From NCBI GenBank assembly GCA_934351835.1, contig CAKRJP010000001.1:124001-188000 (forward strand): a stretch of DNA of 64,000 nucleotides, given 5' to 3'. The notes under the pieces were generated by a model. The model was not told the DNA's origin, did no database searches, and saw only the letters and a list, made by a program, of their open reading frames with translations. Each line of letters starts with the position of its first letter. Position 1 is the stretch's first letter. Position numbers and translations under genes: made by a program. This document shows positions 43,284-51,863 of this stretch, piece after piece. The DNA is from an uncultured Lachnospiraceae bacterium. GTDB taxonomy: Bacteria; Bacillota; Clostridia; Lachnospirales; Lachnospiraceae.

Positions 43284-44069
43284 ATGAAGATTGATATGCA
43301 CTGCCATGTAAAAGAAGGCTCGATAGATAGTAAAATATATCTGGATGAATATATTACAAGGTTGAAACAACTGGGATTTGATGGAATGCTGATCACAGAC
43401 CATGATACTTATAATGGGTATCGGCAATGGAAATATAATATGAAAGGCAAAGTGCATGATGATTTTGTTGTGTTAAAAGGAATCGAGTATGATACCAGAG
43501 ACGGAGGGCATATCCTCTGTATTATGCCGGAGACAGTTAAGATGAGACTCCTGGAACTGCGTGGCCTTTCTGTGGCAAAGCTGATCGAGTTTGTACATCA
43601 CCATGGAGGCGTGCTTGGACCGGCACATCCGTGTGGAGGTAAATATTTAAGTTTTACAAATACTAACAAATATTACGATTCTCCGGAGTTGATCAAGCGT
43701 TTTGATTTTATTGAGTCGTTCAATGCATGTGAACCGGAAGAATCGAATGCCGGTGCGTTGAAGTTGGCAAAAAAATATAAAAAACCCGGACTGGGTGGAA
43801 GTGATGCTCACAAATTAGATTGTGTCGGTTTGGGATATACAATCTTGCCGGAGGATGTTACCTGTGAATCAGAACTGATAAAGTTGATTAAAGAAAAAGC
43901 AGATATCCAGACTGGTGGAACTTTATATGGAAAGACCACTAAAGATAAGATGGGAAGGGCGGATAAGATTTTAACGTATTCGTTTTGGCTGTACAATATG
44001 GGTGGTGCACTTTTAAAGACCAGGAAGCGTAAGAATACAGGTAAGAAGGAAGAATTAGGGCAGGAGTAG
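43284..44069 (+). CDS. PHP-domain phosphoesterase
   Basis: A 261-residue PHP-fold metal hydrolase: IDMHCHVKEGS, GMLITDHDTYNGY, LKGIEYDTRDGGHILC, GPAHPCGG and GGSDAHKLDCVG carry the metal-binding His and Asp residues. Related proteins act on nucleotide or sugar phosphates; the substrate is not known. ATG 43284 follows AAGGAG; the frame opens earlier, but upstream of this RBS. The following gene starts 7 bp later. Confidence 0.85.
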   Translation: MKIDMHCHVKEGSIDSKIYLDEYITRLKQLGFDGMLITDHDTYNGYRQWKYNMKGKVHDDFVVLKGIEYDTRDGGHILCIMPETVKMRLLELRGLSVAKLIEFVHHHGGVLGPAHPCGGKYLSFTNTNKYYDSPELIKRFDFIESFNACEPEESNAGALKLAKKYKKPGLGGSDAHKLDCVGLGYTILPEDVTCESELIKLIKEKADIQTGGTLYGKTTKDKMGRADKILTYSFWLYNMGGALLKTRKRKNTGKKEELGQE

Positions 44070-44075
44070 CAAGAC

Positions 44076-45020
44076 ATGCAGTTATATTATTGGATACTAT
44101 ATTTTTTCGTGTACGGAGTCTTAGGATGGTGTACAGAGGTTGCCTATGCAGCCTTTAAAGAAGGTAAATTTGTCAATCGTGGATTCCTAAACGGACCAAT
44201 CTGCCCGGTGTATGGAATCGGAGTTGGTGTGGTTGTACAATTTTTGATGCCGTTTCGTGGACAACTGGTGGTGTTATATATTGCATCAACGATTTTGGTA
44301 ACGATCATAGAAGGACTGACTGGATTTATCTTAGATAAATTGTTTCATCACAGATGGTGGGATTATTCAAAACTGCCCTTTAACATTGGAGGATATGTAT
44401 GCCTGTTGTTTTCGTTGATCTGGGGTGTGGCGTGTGTGTTTATTGTACAGATCGCACATCCGGTGATACATAAAGGTCTTACATTGATTCCGTACTATCT
44501 GGGAATTGTGATGATTGTGGTGCTTGGAATCGGCATGTTTGCAGACTTATATGTAACAGCATCTACGATTCTGAAATTCAACAAACGTCTGGAAGCAATG
44601 GATAAGATTGCGACAGAGTTACATGAGATTTCTGATAAGATGGGCGAAAATATCTACGAGAACGTCATGAATGGAATGGAAGTCCGTGAAGAGAGCAGGA
44701 AGCGTCTGGATGCAGCGGCAGAAGAACTGAAGCAGGCGAAAGAGCGTCTGGCAGAGGCCAAGGAGGAAGAACGCCAGAAATGGGAGCAGACTGTTGAAGA
44801 GAAACGTATCCGTCTGGAAGCTTATAAGACAGATATGTTGATTGAGAAGAAACAGCGTCTGGCAGAGCGAAAGGAAGAGTTGCAGGCAAAATATGGAGAA
44901 CTGGCAGGTTATCGCAACCGTGTCAGTACACGTCTGATGAAAGCCTTCCCGCATATGGATGCACCTGGACATGAACAGATATTAAAAGAATTAAGAGAAG
45001 CATTGGAGAACCGGAAGTGA
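44076..45020 (+). CDS. CmpB-like putative ABC-transporter type IV membrane protein
   Basis: A 314-residue protein: about five TM segments in residues 5-170, including YGVLGWCTEVAYAAFKEGKFVNRG and NGPICPVYGIGVG, which typify PF06541. A long coiled coil with heptad-like Glu/Lys/Arg follows (about 190-285). It ends YGELAGYRNRVSTRLMKAFP. Role unproven despite the family name. It is co-transcribed with the PHP gene and has a terminator overlapping its stop. Confidence 0.83.
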   Translation: MQLYYWILYFFVYGVLGWCTEVAYAAFKEGKFVNRGFLNGPICPVYGIGVGVVVQFLMPFRGQLVVLYIASTILVTIIEGLTGFILDKLFHHRWWDYSKLPFNIGGYVCLLFSLIWGVACVFIVQIAHPVIHKGLTLIPYYLGIVMIVVLGIGMFADLYVTASTILKFNKRLEAMDKIATELHEISDKMGENIYENVMNGMEVREESRKRLDAAAEELKQAKERLAEAKEEERQKWEQTVEEKRIRLEAYKTDMLIEKKQRLAERKEELQAKYGELAGYRNRVSTRLMKAFPHMDAPGHEQILKELREALENRK

Positions 45021-45036
45021 TTTCCGGTTCTTTTTC
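45007..45036 (+). terminator. Terminator overlapping the CmpB-like stop
   Basis: AGAACCGGAA / TTCCGGTTCT 10-bp stem, 5-nt loop, TTTTT tail. The 5' arm is in the coding region. Confidence 0.9.
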
Positions 45037-45166
45037 TATAGAGGGATCTGAAAAATCTGGAACTATTTTTGATACATCTTATACAGTTGGGGATTCTTTC
45101 TTGCGTGATGATATTTATCTGTGATAAAATAATCGATAAGATTATTTATACAGGAGGTAACGCGTA

Positions 45167-46441
45167 ATGGGAATGACAATGACGCAGAAAATACTGGCAG
45201 CTCACGCAGGTCTTGATTCTGTAACGGCAGGTCAGTTGATAGAAGCAAATTTAGACATTGTAATGGCAAATGATATTACAGGTCCTATGGCACTGCCGAT
45301 TATCAAGCAGATGTCGGATAAAGTATTTGATAAAGATAAGGTTGTATTTGTACCGGATCATTTTACTCCGAATAAAGATATCAAATCCGCAGAGAATTCT
45401 AAGGCAATCCGCGAGTATGCAAAAGAGCAGGGATTGTCATGGTATTTTGAACAGGGTAAGTCAGGAGTAGAGCATGCAATCCTTCCGGAGGCTGGTGTAG
45501 TAGCTGCCGGAGAATGTATCATCGGTGCTGACTCTCATACATGTACATACGGTGCGATCGGTGCTTTCTCAACAGGTATGGGAACAACAGATATCGCAGC
45601 TGGTATGGCAACAGGTATGGCATGGTTTAAGGTACCAAGCGCGATCAAATTTGTCCTGACCGGAAAGCCGGGTCCATATGTAAGTGGTAAAGATGTGATT
45701 ATCCATATTATCGGTAAGATCGGTGTAGACGGAGCACTTTATAAATCTATGGAGTTTGCAGGTGAGGGTATCGCAGAACTGTCTATGGCTGACAGATTTA
45801 CAATTGCCAATATGGCCATCGAGGCAGGTGCCAAGAATGGTATTTTCCCGGTAGATGAGAAGACCAAAGCATACCTTGCAGAACACTGTAAGAAAGAATA
45901 TACCGTATATGAGGCTGATGAAGATGCTGAATATGAAGATGTGATTGAGATCGATTTAAGTGAAGTCCGTCCAACTGTAGCATTTCCACATCTTCCGGGC
46001 AATGCCAAGACAATTGATGAGATTGAAGCTATGGAGCCGATTAAGATTGATCAGGTAGTAATCGGATCTTGTACAAACGGACGTATGGAAGATATGAGAA
46101 AAGCAGCAGCAATCCTGAAAGGACACACTGTACATCCGGATGTAAGAGTTATGGTGGTTCCTGCTACACAGAAGATTTACAAACAGTGTATCGAAGAAGG
46201 ACTTCTTGAGATATTCGTAGATGCCGGATGTGCTGTCAACACTCCAAGCTGTGGACCGTGTATGGGAGGACATATGGGAGTATTAGCTGCAGGTGAGAAG
46301 TGCGTATCTACAACCAACCGTAACTTCGTAGGAAGAATGGGACATGTAGATTCGCTGATTTATCTTGCTTCACCGGAAGTGGCAGCAGCAAGCGCAATTG
46401 CCGGATGTATTGCGAATCCGGAGAAAGTAGGTGAAAAATAA
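45167..46441 (+). CDS. leuC: 3-isopropylmalate dehydratase large subunit
   Basis: A 424-residue aconitase-family subunit of the short (LeuC2/homoaconitase) type. Fe-S cysteines are in GSCTNGRMED and CGPCMGGHMG; GADSHTCTYGAIGAFSTGMG is a further family block. It isomerises isopropylmalate in leucine synthesis. The start has CAGGAGGT. The stop overlaps leuD by one base. leuA and leuB are not in the window, so a related hydro-lyase role cannot be fully excluded. Confidence 0.93.
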   Translation: MGMTMTQKILAAHAGLDSVTAGQLIEANLDIVMANDITGPMALPIIKQMSDKVFDKDKVVFVPDHFTPNKDIKSAENSKAIREYAKEQGLSWYFEQGKSGVEHAILPEAGVVAAGECIIGADSHTCTYGAIGAFSTGMGTTDIAAGMATGMAWFKVPSAIKFVLTGKPGPYVSGKDVIIHIIGKIGVDGALYKSMEFAGEGIAELSMADRFTIANMAIEAGAKNGIFPVDEKTKAYLAEHCKKEYTVYEADEDAEYEDVIEIDLSEVRPTVAFPHLPGNAKTIDEIEAMEPIKIDQVVIGSCTNGRMEDMRKAAAILKGHTVHPDVRVMVVPATQKIYKQCIEEGLLEIFVDAGCAVNTPSCGPCMGGHMGVLAAGEKCVSTTNRNFVGRMGHVDSLIYLASPEVAAASAIAGCIANPEKVGEK

Positions 46442-46932
46442 TGAAAGCATTAGGACATGTATTTAAATATGGAGACAACGTAGATACTGATGTAATCATC
46501 CCTGCAAGATATCTGAATTCTTTCGATGCAAAAGAGCTGGCAAGCCATGCAATGGTAGATATTGATCCTGAATTTGCCGGAAAGGTACAGCCGGGAGATT
46601 TGATCGTGGCAAAGAAGAACTTCGGATGCGGATCATCAAGAGAGCATGCACCGTTATGTTTGAAGACAGCAGGAGTAAGCTGTGTAATTGCAGAGACATT
46701 TGCAAGAATTTTTTATAGAAATGCGATCAATATCGGACTTCCGATTATCGAATGTCCGGAAGCTGCTAATGGAATTGATGCCGGAGATGAGGTAGAGGTT
46801 GATTTTGACAGTGGCAAGATTTATAATCACACAAAAGGAACAGAGTTCCAGGGACAGCCATTTCCGGCGTTCATGCAGAATCTGATCGAACAGGGTGGCC
46901 TGGTAAACTATGTAAATAATAAAAAGAAATAA
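46441..46932 (+). CDS. leuD: 3-isopropylmalate dehydratase small subunit
   Basis: A 163-residue swivel-domain subunit with YGDNVDTDVIIPARYL, the GCGSSREHAP active-site loop and FARIFYRNAINIGLP. It starts within the leuC stop (ATGA type), so the two are co-translated as one complex. Confidence 0.95.
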   Translation: MKALGHVFKYGDNVDTDVIIPARYLNSFDAKELASHAMVDIDPEFAGKVQPGDLIVAKKNFGCGSSREHAPLCLKTAGVSCVIAETFARIFYRNAINIGLPIIECPEAANGIDAGDEVEVDFDSGKIYNHTKGTEFQGQPFPAFMQNLIEQGGLVNYVNNKKK

Positions 46933-46973
46933 GAAGAATCAGTAAGATTTTGAAGACAGAAAGGCGAGAGAAG

Positions 46974-48461
46974 ATGAATCTACAGTATAAGAGCACAAGA
47001 AATTCTAACTTAAAAGTAACCGCATCTGAAGCAATCCTTACAGGTCTTGCACCGGATGGTGGATTGTTTGTGCCGGAGAATTTACCGGTATTGGATGTAA
47101 CGATGGAAGAACTTAAAGACCTGTCGTATCAGGAGATTGCTTATCTGGTTATGAAACAGTTCTTGACAGACTTTACTGAGGAAGAATTGAGAAGTTGTAT
47201 TGAAAAAGCTTATGATAGCAAGTTCGATACAGAAGAGATTGCACCACTTGCAAAAGTAGATGGTACTTATTATCTGGAATTATTCCATGGTGCTACGATT
47301 GCATTTAAGGATATGGCATTATCAATCCTTCCACATCTTCTGACCACTTCTGCTAAGAAGAATCATGTGGAAAATGAGATCGTGATCCTGACAGCAACTT
47401 CAGGAGACACTGGAAAAGCTGCGATGGCAGGATTTGCGGATGTAGAGGGAACAAGAATCATCGTATTCTATCCAAAGAATGGTGTCAGCAAAGTTCAGGA
47501 ACTTCAGATGGTGACACAGAAGGGTAAGAACGTTGATGTGGTTGCTATCCATGGTAATTTTGATAATGCACAGAGCGGCGTAAAAGCAATGTTTGAAGAT
47601 AAAGAGCTGGCAAAAGAACTGGCGGCAAAAGGATATCAGTTCTCTTCTGCAAACTCTATCAATATCGGCCGTCTGGTGCCACAGGTGGTTTATTATGTTT
47701 ACGCATATGCAAAACTTCTGGCACATGGTGAGATTGAAGATGGTGAGAAAATCGACATTGTAGTACCGACAGGTAACTTTGGAAATATCCTGGCTGCATA
47801 TTATGCAAAGAATATGGGAGTGCCGATTAATAAACTGGTATGTGCGTCAAATGAGAATAAAGTACTGTTTGATTTCTTCCAGACAGGTACATATGACAAG
47901 AATCGTGAATTTATCCTGACAACTTCTCCGTCTATGGATATTTTGATCTCAAGTAACTTGGAGAGACTGATCTATCTGATCACAGGAGAGGATTCAGAGA
48001 AGACCGGTGAATTTATGAACGAGTTAAAGACCGGCGGTAAATATGAAGTTGCTGAGGATATGAAAGCCAAGCTTTCTGATTTTGAGGCAGGATATGCGAC
48101 AGAAGAACAGACTGCACAGATGATTCATGATGTTTATGCGAAAGCAGGATATGTCATGGATACACATACAGCAGTTGCTGCGTATGTAAGCCAGAAACTG
48201 AAAGAAGAAGGAAAGCTTTCAGAGAAATGCCTGGTGGCATCTACAGCAAGTCCGTTCAAATTCGTGAAGAGTGTGATGTCTGCGATTGATAAAAAATACG
48301 AGACAGCAGACGAACTGGCACTTATGGATGTGTTAAAAGAGACTGCCGGAGTGGAACTTCCACAGGCAATCAAAGACATTCTGGATGCGAAAGTTCTTCA
48401 CAATCTGGAATGTGATGCAGATAAAATGGAAGATACCGTAAAATCTGTACTGGGATTATAA
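46974..48461 (+). CDS. thrC: Threonine synthase
   Basis: A 495-residue PLP enzyme converting O-phosphohomoserine to threonine. It has the N-terminal YKSTRNSN and APDGGLFVPE segments, FHGATIAFKDMALSILP with the PLP lysine, ATSGDTGKAAMAGFAD, the NSINIGRLVPQ substrate loop and PTGNFGNILA. ATG 46974 is chosen; the upstream TTG adds eight residues with no RBS. It is 41 bp after leuD and probably in the same operon. Confidence 0.95.
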   Translation: MNLQYKSTRNSNLKVTASEAILTGLAPDGGLFVPENLPVLDVTMEELKDLSYQEIAYLVMKQFLTDFTEEELRSCIEKAYDSKFDTEEIAPLAKVDGTYYLELFHGATIAFKDMALSILPHLLTTSAKKNHVENEIVILTATSGDTGKAAMAGFADVEGTRIIVFYPKNGVSKVQELQMVTQKGKNVDVVAIHGNFDNAQSGVKAMFEDKELAKELAAKGYQFSSANSINIGRLVPQVVYYVYAYAKLLAHGEIEDGEKIDIVVPTGNFGNILAAYYAKNMGVPINKLVCASNENKVLFDFFQTGTYDKNREFILTTSPSMDILISSNLERLIYLITGEDSEKTGEFMNELKTGGKYEVAEDMKAKLSDFEAGYATEEQTAQMIHDVYAKAGYVMDTHTAVAAYVSQKLKEEGKLSEKCLVASTASPFKFVKSVMSAIDKKYETADELALMDVLKETAGVELPQAIKDILDAKVLHNLECDADKMEDTVKSVLGL

Positions 48462-48495
48462 GAATCGCAGTTACGGTTACGGATGAGGTGACTAA

Positions 48496-48846
48496 ATGGG
48501 AAGCATGGTAAGTATTATCGGCCTGATCACACTGGGATGTGGACTGTATTGTCTGTACGGTGCGTATCTTATGCGCACGAAAGGTGAGATCAAACAGGCA
48601 CTGGTACTGTCGCAGGATATTAATATCAAAACCTGCAAAGATGTCAAAGGATACTGCAGGGAGGCACAGGTGCCGTTATTTATATTAGGCGCTGTAGTGA
48701 CAATATATTCCGTGGTGGATTTGTATAATACATCGGCAGGTGGCATAGATACCCTGTACTGGGTAATGTTTGTGCTGGCAGCAGTAGCATTGATTTATTA
48801 CATTATAAAAATCCGTGCCTGCAACAAAAAGTACTTTGGCGTGTAA
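48496..48846 (+). CDS. Small DUF3784-like membrane protein
   Basis: A 116-residue protein with three TM helices (about 4-25, 57-75, 85-105), a basic cytoplasmic loop and a basic end. Its layout resembles DUF3784 proteins common in Clostridia. RBS GAGGTG. It lies 34 bp after thrC and ends the unit before the 6S RNA. Confidence 0.65.
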   Translation: MGSMVSIIGLITLGCGLYCLYGAYLMRTKGEIKQALVLSQDINIKTCKDVKGYCREAQVPLFILGAVVTIYSVVDLYNTSAGGIDTLYWVMFVLAAVALIYYIIKIRACNKKYFGV

Positions 48847-48891
48847 ATGGATTGTGAAGAATATATTAATTCATGTATACAGAATTTGGAA

Positions 48892-48920
48892 TTGTAAAAT
48901 CCGGAAAAGTGAGTTATAAT
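48892..48920 (+). promoter_or_regulatory. Promoter of 6S RNA
   Basis: TTGTAA, 17-bp spacer, TATAAT. The expected transcript start is about 48927, right at the 5' side of the 6S closing helix. Confidence 0.8.
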
Positions 48921-48926
48921 AATTGC

Positions 48927-49116
48927 AGGATAAAACCTGAGATGTGCGACAACTTCTGTAATTTTGAACCTACAATACTTTAAACGGGAATCTCATATCT
49001 TCGTAATATGTCAAGCCTTCATTACGCAGAGGAGGACAGAAAAGCGAATGCGGACACCCACCTAGCTGTGGCTAGGAGTCAAAATACAGAAACCGGCATT
49101 TTGGGAATATACCAAG
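48927..49116 (+). ncRNA. ssrS: 6S RNA
   Basis: A roughly 190-nt RNA that mimics an open promoter and binds sigma-A RNA polymerase. The closing helix pairs CCTGAGATG (48936-48944) with CATTTTGGG (49097-49105). Firmicute-like 6S segments are present (TTTGAACCTACAATACTTT, and the GACACCCACCTAGC / GGCTAGG hairpin near 49056-49078). Own promoter and a terminator at 49120 support it. The assignment is from motif memory and a covariance search would settle it. Confidence 0.72.
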
Positions 49117-49119
49117 GAT

Positions 49120-49150
49120 AAAGACAGTCGTTTCGGCGGCTGTCTTTTTG
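49120..49150 (+). terminator. Terminator after 6S RNA
   Basis: AAAGACAGTCG / CGGCTGTCTTT stem (one G-T pair) with a TTTCGG loop and TTTTT. Confidence 0.9.
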
Positions 49151-49161
49151 AATTGCAACGA

Positions 49162-49332
49162 GCCAAAGTCCGAGCTTGCTCGGAACCTTGGCGACTGCAT
49201 ACATCCCCAGAATGCTTTCAAGCGATTCTGGGGATTGTGTATACGGGGAGCCGATAGGCGAGATGGGTACAGAGTATACGAGACGAGCAGGGTCAGACTG
49301 CTCGTCTAATCTGGGGACGTAGTCCCTAGATT
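49162..49332 (+). ncRNA. Run of four strong hairpins, unknown RNA
   Basis: Four adjacent inverted repeats fill the gap: GCCAAAGTCCGAG with CTCGGAACCTTGGC (49162-49192); CCCCAGAAT with ATTCTGGGG, extended by ATACA/TGTAT (49199-49243); AGACGAGCAG with CTGCTCGTCT (49281-49307); and AATCT-GGGAC with GTCCC-AGATT (49308-49332). None has a T tract. It could be a structured leader of the SpoIID-like gene or a separate RNA. Confidence 0.45.
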
Positions 49333-49362
49333 ACAAAAAGCTGGATTAAAGGTGGAATCATT

Positions 49363-50799
49363 TTGGGTGAGTATCGGAATTATCAGAATAATAAAAGAAA
49401 ACGGCAGACGAAGAAAGCCTTACATAAAGCAAAAATGGACCGTTATCTGTATCTTGGAACGGCAATTTTGGTTGCCATTGCTGTATTTTGCATGTTCTGG
49501 TCAAAGTCCCCTGTAACGTTCCGGGAATATTGGAAACGAGTGACGGGAGCGGGGAATTCTGGTGACTTGCAAAAGCAGAAACATGAGAAGACGGAAAGCC
49601 GGAATAAAAAGACAGAGAGCAAGGATAAAGATGGAAAGCTGGCAAAAGCAGATGTGAATAATCCAAGTATCCGTGTACTTCTTAAAACCAGTGGTTATGC
49701 AGAAGAAGTGCATCCATCGGTTACATTAAGTGCAAAAGCAGGTCTGACTGTGGAATGTGGCGGCGAGCAGACGAATGTGGGAACATCAGTAAGCTATAAA
49801 CCAGATGATCCATCCTTTTCAAAAGGAGTAATCCGGGTTCATGCGGCAGATGGCAGCGAGATCTCAGTAGAAAGCATCGAGCGCGGCTGCGGAACACCGT
49901 CCTATGCCGGAGTGATCGAACTTCGCAGCAGTGCAGAAGGTATTGTGGTGATCAATGAACTGCCGTTAGAGTCATATTTATGTAAGGTTGTACCGAGTGA
50001 GATGCCGGCAGACTATGAGATGGAGGCGTTGAAAGCGCAGGCGGTCTGCGCCAGAGGTTTTACATATAGGAAATTGCAGGAGTATGCGTATCCGGAGTAT
50101 GAAGTTCATGTAAACGACAGTACTGATTTTCAGGTGTATGGTAATGTAAATGCACAGGAGGCCAGTACAAAAGCCGTGGAGGAGACAGCAGGAGAAGTGA
50201 TTAAATATAACGGAGAGATCGTAACAACTTATTATTATTCTACATCCTGCGGAAAGACCACAACAATGGTAGCCTGGGGAAGTGAGGAAAATGAACAGAA
50301 TGCTTATCTTAAGTCGGTGGAACTGAAAGATAAAGACGGTTATTATGAGAAGGCGCTTCCGTGGTATAGGTGGACAGCCACGATCCCGGAAGAACTTCTT
50401 GGAAATCTGATCAGCCTGAATACGGGCATAGAGATCGGTACATTAAAAAGTCTGACCGTGACGTGCACAGGACCGGGAGATGTGGTGACTCAGATCAAGG
50501 CAGTCGGAGATCAGGGAGAGGTTACTGTAGATACAGAGAATAAGATCAGGCGGGCACTTGGTGGCAGCGGTTATACGATACAGAAACAAGATGGGAGTAC
50601 TGTAGATAGCAGTGCATTGCTCCCAAGTGCATTTTTTACAATTGAATATAAGGAGGGTAATTATATCATTCATGGCGGCGGGTTTGGTCATGGAATCGGC
50701 ATGAGTCAGAACGGTGCGAACCAGATGGCAGCAAAAGGCATGAATTATAAGGAGATATTAAGTACATTTTTTGTAGGAATCACTATAGAATGTGCGTAG
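49363..50799 (+). CDS. SpoIID/LytB-domain protein
   Basis: A 478-residue protein, start TTG with AAAGGTGG at proper spacing. A basic N-terminus, one TM anchor (about 28-46) and a Lys/Glu/Arg-rich linker (about 60-95) lead to the SpoIID domain: ESYLCKVVPSEMPADYEMEA, LKAQAVCARGFTYRK, TTYYYSTSCGKT and FGHGIGMSQNGANQMA. SpoIID enzymes trim peptidoglycan glycan strands during engulfment or germination. No spo genes are adjacent, so it may be a vegetative LytB-type member. Confidence 0.85.
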   Translation: MGEYRNYQNNKRKRQTKKALHKAKMDRYLYLGTAILVAIAVFCMFWSKSPVTFREYWKRVTGAGNSGDLQKQKHEKTESRNKKTESKDKDGKLAKADVNNPSIRVLLKTSGYAEEVHPSVTLSAKAGLTVECGGEQTNVGTSVSYKPDDPSFSKGVIRVHAADGSEISVESIERGCGTPSYAGVIELRSSAEGIVVINELPLESYLCKVVPSEMPADYEMEALKAQAVCARGFTYRKLQEYAYPEYEVHVNDSTDFQVYGNVNAQEASTKAVEETAGEVIKYNGEIVTTYYYSTSCGKTTTMVAWGSEENEQNAYLKSVELKDKDGYYEKALPWYRWTATIPEELLGNLISLNTGIEIGTLKSLTVTCTGPGDVVTQIKAVGDQGEVTVDTENKIRRALGGSGYTIQKQDGSTVDSSALLPSAFFTIEYKEGNYIIHGGGFGHGIGMSQNGANQMAAKGMNYKEILSTFFVGITIECA

Positions 50800-50850
50800 A
50801 CAAATGTGTAAAAATCGTGTAAAATAGCTACGTATGTTTAGGAGAACTTT

Positions 50851-51678
50851 ATGGAAAAAATAAAAAAACTTTACGAAAAATGTGGAGAACTGACTTCAGA
50901 TATCTCCAGTCACCATGTAGGTGCATATGCTGCCCAGACAGCTTATTTCCTGATGTTGTCCTTGATTCCGATTATTTTGTTATTATTGACATTGATTAAA
51001 TATACACCTGTCACCAAAGCTGATGTTATGACGGCGGTGATACAGGTATTCCCGTCATCGGTAGATTCGCTGATAACATCAATTGTGAATCAGGTTTATA
51101 ATCAGTCGATGGGTGTGGTGCCACTGACGTTGATTGTGACGCTGTGGTCTGCAGGAAAAGGTGTCCTTGCACTTACAACAGGTCTTAACTGCGTTTATAA
51201 GTGCAATGAGACACGTAATTATGTCATTTTGAGGGTCAGGGCAACAGTATATACGGTAATGATGATTTTGGTTATCATCTTTCTGTTGGTATTGGCAGTA
51301 TTTGGTAATACATTGAATATATTTATAGGAAGACATATACCGATCATGGCGGGAATTGCAGACAAGATGTTAGAGCTGCGATCGATCATCACACCGATTG
51401 TAATGATTATATTTTCGCTGATTATCTACAAATTTCTTCCCAACAGAAAATGCAAGTTCTGGAGTCAGATTCCGGGAGCCGTATTTGCGACCATTGGCTG
51501 GATGATCATTTCCTGGATTTTTTCGGTTTATGTGGATATTTTCAAAGGATTTTCCAGTATGTACGGAAGTCTGACGACGATCGTACTGATCATGTTGTGG
51601 ATGTATTTTTGTATGTACAGTACGCTTCTGGGGGGCGAAGTAAATATGAGACTGGAAAACTGGGTATCGGAACGTTGA
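50851..51678 (+). CDS. YihY/virulence factor BrkB family membrane protein
   Basis: A 275-residue protein with about six TM helices. Family features: HHVGAYAAQTAYFLMLSLIP at the start, WSAGKGVLALTTGLNCVY in the middle, FLPNRKCKFWSQIPGA and MYGSLTTIVLIMLWMYF near the end. It was formerly misnamed RNase BN. Function unknown; possibly envelope transport. GGAG precedes the ATG. Confidence 0.9.
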   Translation: MEKIKKLYEKCGELTSDISSHHVGAYAAQTAYFLMLSLIPIILLLLTLIKYTPVTKADVMTAVIQVFPSSVDSLITSIVNQVYNQSMGVVPLTLIVTLWSAGKGVLALTTGLNCVYKCNETRNYVILRVRATVYTVMMILVIIFLLVLAVFGNTLNIFIGRHIPIMAGIADKMLELRSIITPIVMIIFSLIIYKFLPNRKCKFWSQIPGAVFATIGWMIISWIFSVYVDIFKGFSSMYGSLTTIVLIMLWMYFCMYSTLLGGEVNMRLENWVSER

Positions 51679-51765
51679 TCGGTTGTATGACAGTGAACAT
51701 GGATTGCCAGATTGAATAATATGTGATAGAATATTGTTTAATAACACAGATTAAAAGAAGATAGA

Positions 51766-51804
51766 AGCGACTCCGAAGATGGAAATCTCAGGGGTCGCTT
51801 TTTG
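51766..51804 (+). terminator. Terminator after YihY
   Basis: AGCGACTCC / GGGGTCGCT 9-bp stem (one G-T pair), then TTTTTG. Confidence 0.85.
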
Positions 51805-51863
51805 TCACTTCTGGGATTGTATATATGGGTGATCTGTGTGAAAGAGAGAAAGGGGAAATCTGA

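Noticed and set aside
49162..49332. Hairpins as transposon ends
   Set aside because: No transposase nearby and the stems differ from each other, so they are not terminal inverted repeats of one element.
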